Notes under the pieces: model-generated
Seen by the model: the letters and a program-made list of their open reading frames with translations, nothing else
Told to the model about the DNA's origin: nothing
Database searches by the model: none
Program-made: the position numbers and the translations under genes
Shown here: piece after piece, positions 30,735-32,365 of the stretch
How positions within the stretch are numbered: the stretch's first letter is position 1
How the letters are laid out: every line of letters starts with the position of its first letter
Source: CAIXMG01 sp964550225
GTDB lineage: Bacteria; Patescibacteriota; Minisyncoccia; Phycocordibacterales; UBA1006
Direction of reading: 5' to 3'
Length of the DNA stretch: 32,365 bases
NCBI GenBank assembly: GCA_964550225.1
Contig: CAZJXT010000002.1
Location: 1 to 32,365, forward strand

Positions 30735-30768
30735 AACAAAAAACCCTGTTTTTACAGGGTTTTTTGTT
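30735..30768 (-). terminator. Intrinsic terminator of the rpmF-nusB operon
   Basis: AACAAAAAACCCTGT (30735-30749) pairs with ACAGGGTTTTTTGTT (30754-30768): 15 bp perfect with a 4-nt loop. The nusB stop overlaps the base. Confidence 0.92.
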
Positions 30769-31672
30769 ACATTGCCATGATTTTTTCAATCGCCATAGCC
30801 ATCAACTGTGTCACATCGTCATACATGGTTAAATCCATAATTTCAGACATTTCAAACCATTTTGCATCTTTAAGTCCTCCTGATGTTGATTCCAATTTCA
30901 ATGGAACAAACGGAGCTTGTGCGAGAAAATAGTTTACGTGCTTACGAACAGGTCCTCGTTCTGGATGATGAGCAATATATTCATTTTCACCTAACTTTTC
31001 AATGATCGTAATATCGAGACTAATCTCTTCCTTTAGTTCTCGAACAGTTCCCTGCTCTGGTGATTCTCCTTCCTCTATAGTTCCTTTTGAAAGAGTCCAA
31101 TATCCAAAAACATCATATACCATTGCGAATCGAACCGTCCCTGATTCATCTTTTGAAAACACTACAGCTCCTCCTTTTATATCTACTGGATATTGTGATG
31201 GATCAAGTGGAACATGAGGTCGTTTTTTCTTGGAAACTTGATCTTTACCCGGTTCGCCAATTTCTTTATAGATAGCACCTAATACTCCGTTGATAAATGA
31301 TCCTGACTTATCACTTCCAAATGCTTTTCCGAGTTCAATCGCTTCATTAATAGCAACTTTTGGAGGAACTTGTTCACGATCTCCAAATAATAGCTCATAT
31401 AAACCAAGACGTAAGATATTTCGGTCGGTTACTGATATTTTTGCAATAGGCCAATCAGGTGCTGCTTTTTCAATGATTTCATCAAGAACAATTCTTTTGT
31501 GTACAACCCCAGTTGTTGTTGCACGAATAAAATCCGGATTATCAATACCGGATCCAAATTCGCCCAAAATATGATCGAGCGCACCTTCAATACGCGACTC
31601 ATCAAACCCGTTAAAATCGAGTTCGAAAAGAGCTTGCATAATAATTGATCGTGCTAAATGTCGATGTGCCAT
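30767..31672 (-). CDS. nusB: NusB antitermination factor fused to a Nudix hydrolase domain
   Basis: A two-domain protein, 301 aa. Residues 1-139 are NusB: MAHRHLARSIIMQALFELDF, ISVTDRNILRLGLYELLF, and PPKVAINEAIELGKAFGSDKSGSFINGVLG, which with NusE binds boxA RNA in rRNA antitermination. After a basic linker (about 140-165) comes a complete Nudix domain. Its box is nearly canonical: Gly197, Glu203, then RELKEEISL (211-219), with Ser218 where Gly is usual. Standalone NusB is about 130-160 aa. No stop or frameshift separates the domains. It lies 45 nt after rpmF, probably in one transcript. Confidence 0.92.
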   Translation of the reverse strand: MAHRHLARSIIMQALFELDFNGFDESRIEGALDHILGEFGSGIDNPDFIRATTTGVVHKRIVLDEIIEKAAPDWPIAKISVTDRNILRLGLYELLFGDREQVPPKVAINEAIELGKAFGSDKSGSFINGVLGAIYKEIGEPGKDQVSKKKRPHVPLDPSQYPVDIKGGAVVFSKDESGTVRFAMVYDVFGYWTLSKGTIEEGESPEQGTVRELKEEISLDITIIEKLGENEYIAHHPERGPVRKHVNYFLAQAPFVPLKLESTSGGLKDAKWFEMSEIMDLTMYDDVTQLMAMAIEKIMAM

Positions 31673-31717
31673 AAATTTGAGAAAGAAATAAAGGTTAAAG
31701 AACGTGAATAAATAAGA

Positions 31718-31927
31718 TTATTTTTTCGCTTTCGCTTGTTTCTTAGCAACTTTTGAAACAACGTCGATAACTTTTCGGCCTTTATACATACCGGTTGTCA
31801 TATCGATTCGATGTCGCAAATGTGTTCCTCCGGTTTTTGCATCAACAACCACCTTAGGCGCAGTAAGCGCGTGATGACTGCGACGATTAGCCGTATGAGA
31901 TTTTGTATGACGCATTCGTACTACCAT
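31718..31927 (-). CDS. rpmF: 50S ribosomal protein L32, zinc-free form
   Basis: Large-subunit protein L32, 69 aa. The conserved block is NRRSHHALTAP, and YKGRKVIDV matches the family C-terminal end. In most L32 two CxxC pairs bind zinc; here the corresponding positions read KTGGTHLRHRIDMTTGMYKG and contain no cysteine. The C-terminal tail is lysine- and alanine-rich (KVAKKQAKAKK). ATG 31927 lies 10 nt after the -10 and 45 nt separate it from nusB. Confidence 0.93.
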   Translation of the reverse strand: MVVRMRHTKSHTANRRSHHALTAPKVVVDAKTGGTHLRHRIDMTTGMYKGRKVIDVVSKVAKKQAKAKK

Positions 31928-31937
31928 AATGTGAATG

Positions 31938-31965
31938 AGTATACATGATTAAAAAATAAAAGCAA
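31938..31965 (-). promoter_or_regulatory. Promoter of rpmF-nusB, -35 inside the upstream terminator
   Basis: -35 TTGCTT (31960-31965), 16-bp spacer, -10 TATACT (31938-31943), then 10 nt to the rpmF ATG. The -35 is the closing end of the terminator stem and T-run. Confidence 0.65.
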
Positions 31966-32010
31966 TACCTCATTCATATTCTTGGGTTATAAGAATATTG
32001 AGCTATTGCT
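31951..32010 (-). terminator. Intrinsic terminator of the 36-aa peptide gene
   Basis: A 50-nt hairpin spans 31961-32010: outer AGCAATA/TATTGCT, inner CTCA/TGAG and ATATTCTT/AAGAATAT, with small bulges. On the minus strand TTTATTTTTT follows (31951-31960). It begins 11 nt after the peptide stop. Confidence 0.85.
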
Positions 32011-32021
32011 ATTATTTAAAA

Positions 32022-32132
32022 CTATTTCTTTTCTCCTCCAGATCCACCTCGATAGAATCCAAAAAAATACAAGATTCCGACAAGGATCACTATTTGGAAA
32101 AATTGATTTGTTACAATTGGTGCTTGTTCCAT
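32022..32132 (-). CDS. Small membrane peptide, 36 aa, in its own transcription unit
   Basis: Function not recognised. Translation gives MEQAPIVTNQ at the N-terminus, one hydrophobic stretch of about 16 residues (11-26, FFQIVILVGILYFFGF) and a short GGSGGEKK tail after Tyr-Arg. It looks like a single-pass membrane peptide, somewhat like the N-terminal helix of YajC but far shorter. The case for a real gene is its setting: near-consensus promoter (32141-32169) whose -10 ends 8 nt before the ATG, and a strong terminator 11 nt after the stop. It is too short for most gene callers. Confidence 0.75.
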   Translation of the reverse strand: MEQAPIVTNQFFQIVILVGILYFFGFYRGGSGGEKK

Positions 32133-32140
32133 ATGAATAT

Positions 32141-32169
32141 ATATTAGCATATATATCCGTATATGTCAA
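32141..32169 (-). promoter_or_regulatory. Promoter of the 36-aa peptide gene
   Basis: TTGACA (32164-32169), 17-bp spacer, TAATAT (32141-32146) with TGC extension. Predicted leaderless start at 32132. Confidence 0.78.
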
Positions 32170-32183
32170 TACACTATAAGTTT

Positions 32184-32365
32184 TTACACATTTTTCAAGA
32201 AACGGAGCCTGTGAATACTCGTTATTCCTTCTTTGTAAATTGCTCGGTAATGCTCAGCCGTTCCATACCCTTTATGTTTTCCAAACCCATAGTGTGGAAA
32301 TTGTTTATCGTATTTTTTAATCACACGATCACGAAAAAACTTGGCGAGAATCGAAGCGCATGAAA
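32184..32365 (-). CDS. rnhB: Ribonuclease HII, C-terminal part (runs off the window)
   Basis: Removes RNA from RNA-DNA hybrids, including single ribonucleotides. Only the last 60 residues are in the window. They start SCASILAKFFRDRVIKKYD, the family block SIIAKVxRD, then HYGFGKHKGYGTAEHYRAI, which matches the RNase HII block YGFxxHKGYGT, and end IHRLRFLKNV. The frame is open to the right edge. No terminator is seen before the peptide gene, so rnhB transcripts may continue into it. Confidence 0.93.
   Translation of the reverse strand, partial: SCASILAKFFRDRVIKKYDKQFPHYGFGKHKGYGTAEHYRAIYKEGITSIHRLRFLKNV

Noticed and set aside
1..32365. Mobile element, toxin-antitoxin pair or defence island
   Set aside because: No transposase, integrase, inverted-repeat ends, nuclease-toxin motifs or restriction genes were seen; the orphan genes stand singly.

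Overview
This window looks like a stretch of a compact, AT-rich genome from the Candidate Phyla Radiation (Patescibacteria), probably a Parcubacteria-type lineage. That is inference. It rests on the 5' end of the 16S gene at the left edge, a prolyl-tRNA synthetase without the editing insertion, an L32 without its zinc cysteines, a very short EF-Ts, a short SMC without a recognisable hinge, a NusB fused to a Nudix domain, and the near absence of Shine-Dalgarno sequences. The standard genetic code works throughout. No insertion sequence, prophage, integrase or CRISPR array was seen.

Layout from left to right: start of the rRNA operon with its promoter and leader (minus, 1-311); orphan gene A; tgt; mreB-mreC-EEP hydrolase operon (minus); orphan gene B (plus); proS; orphan gene C; rpsB-tsf-membrane protein-tRNA-Thr (plus, behind a folded leader RNA); a glycosyltransferase plus membrane thioredoxin pair (minus); a large rpoB-rpoC-dnaG-rpoD operon (minus, 10857-20686); orphan gene D; trmD; a KH-domain protein; rpsP; orphan gene E; rnr and a VanY-type carboxypeptidase (plus); smc; rnc; Nudix-like orphan F with an upstream mini-ORF; rpmF and nusB-Nudix; a 36-residue membrane peptide in its own transcription unit; and the C-terminal end of rnhB.

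Most genes belong to central information processing (ribosome, RNA polymerase, primase, tRNA modification, RNA decay and processing) or the cell envelope (MreBC, carboxypeptidase, glycosyltransferase). Six or seven small genes of unknown function sit singly between these conserved units.

The most striking pattern is in the gaps. Nearly every transcription unit ends in a strong intrinsic terminator whose T-rich descending arm runs straight into, or supplies the -35 box of, the next promoter. The -10 box then lies only 6-14 nt before the ATG, so conserved genes are predicted to have leaderless or nearly leaderless mRNAs. The orphan genes use a different, near-consensus promoter (TTGACA, 16-18 bp AT-rich spacer, extended -10) and mostly have 21-34 nt A-rich leaders. 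Promoter geometry was also used to choose start codons (tgt, trmD, the glycosyltransferase, the carboxypeptidase, rpsP).
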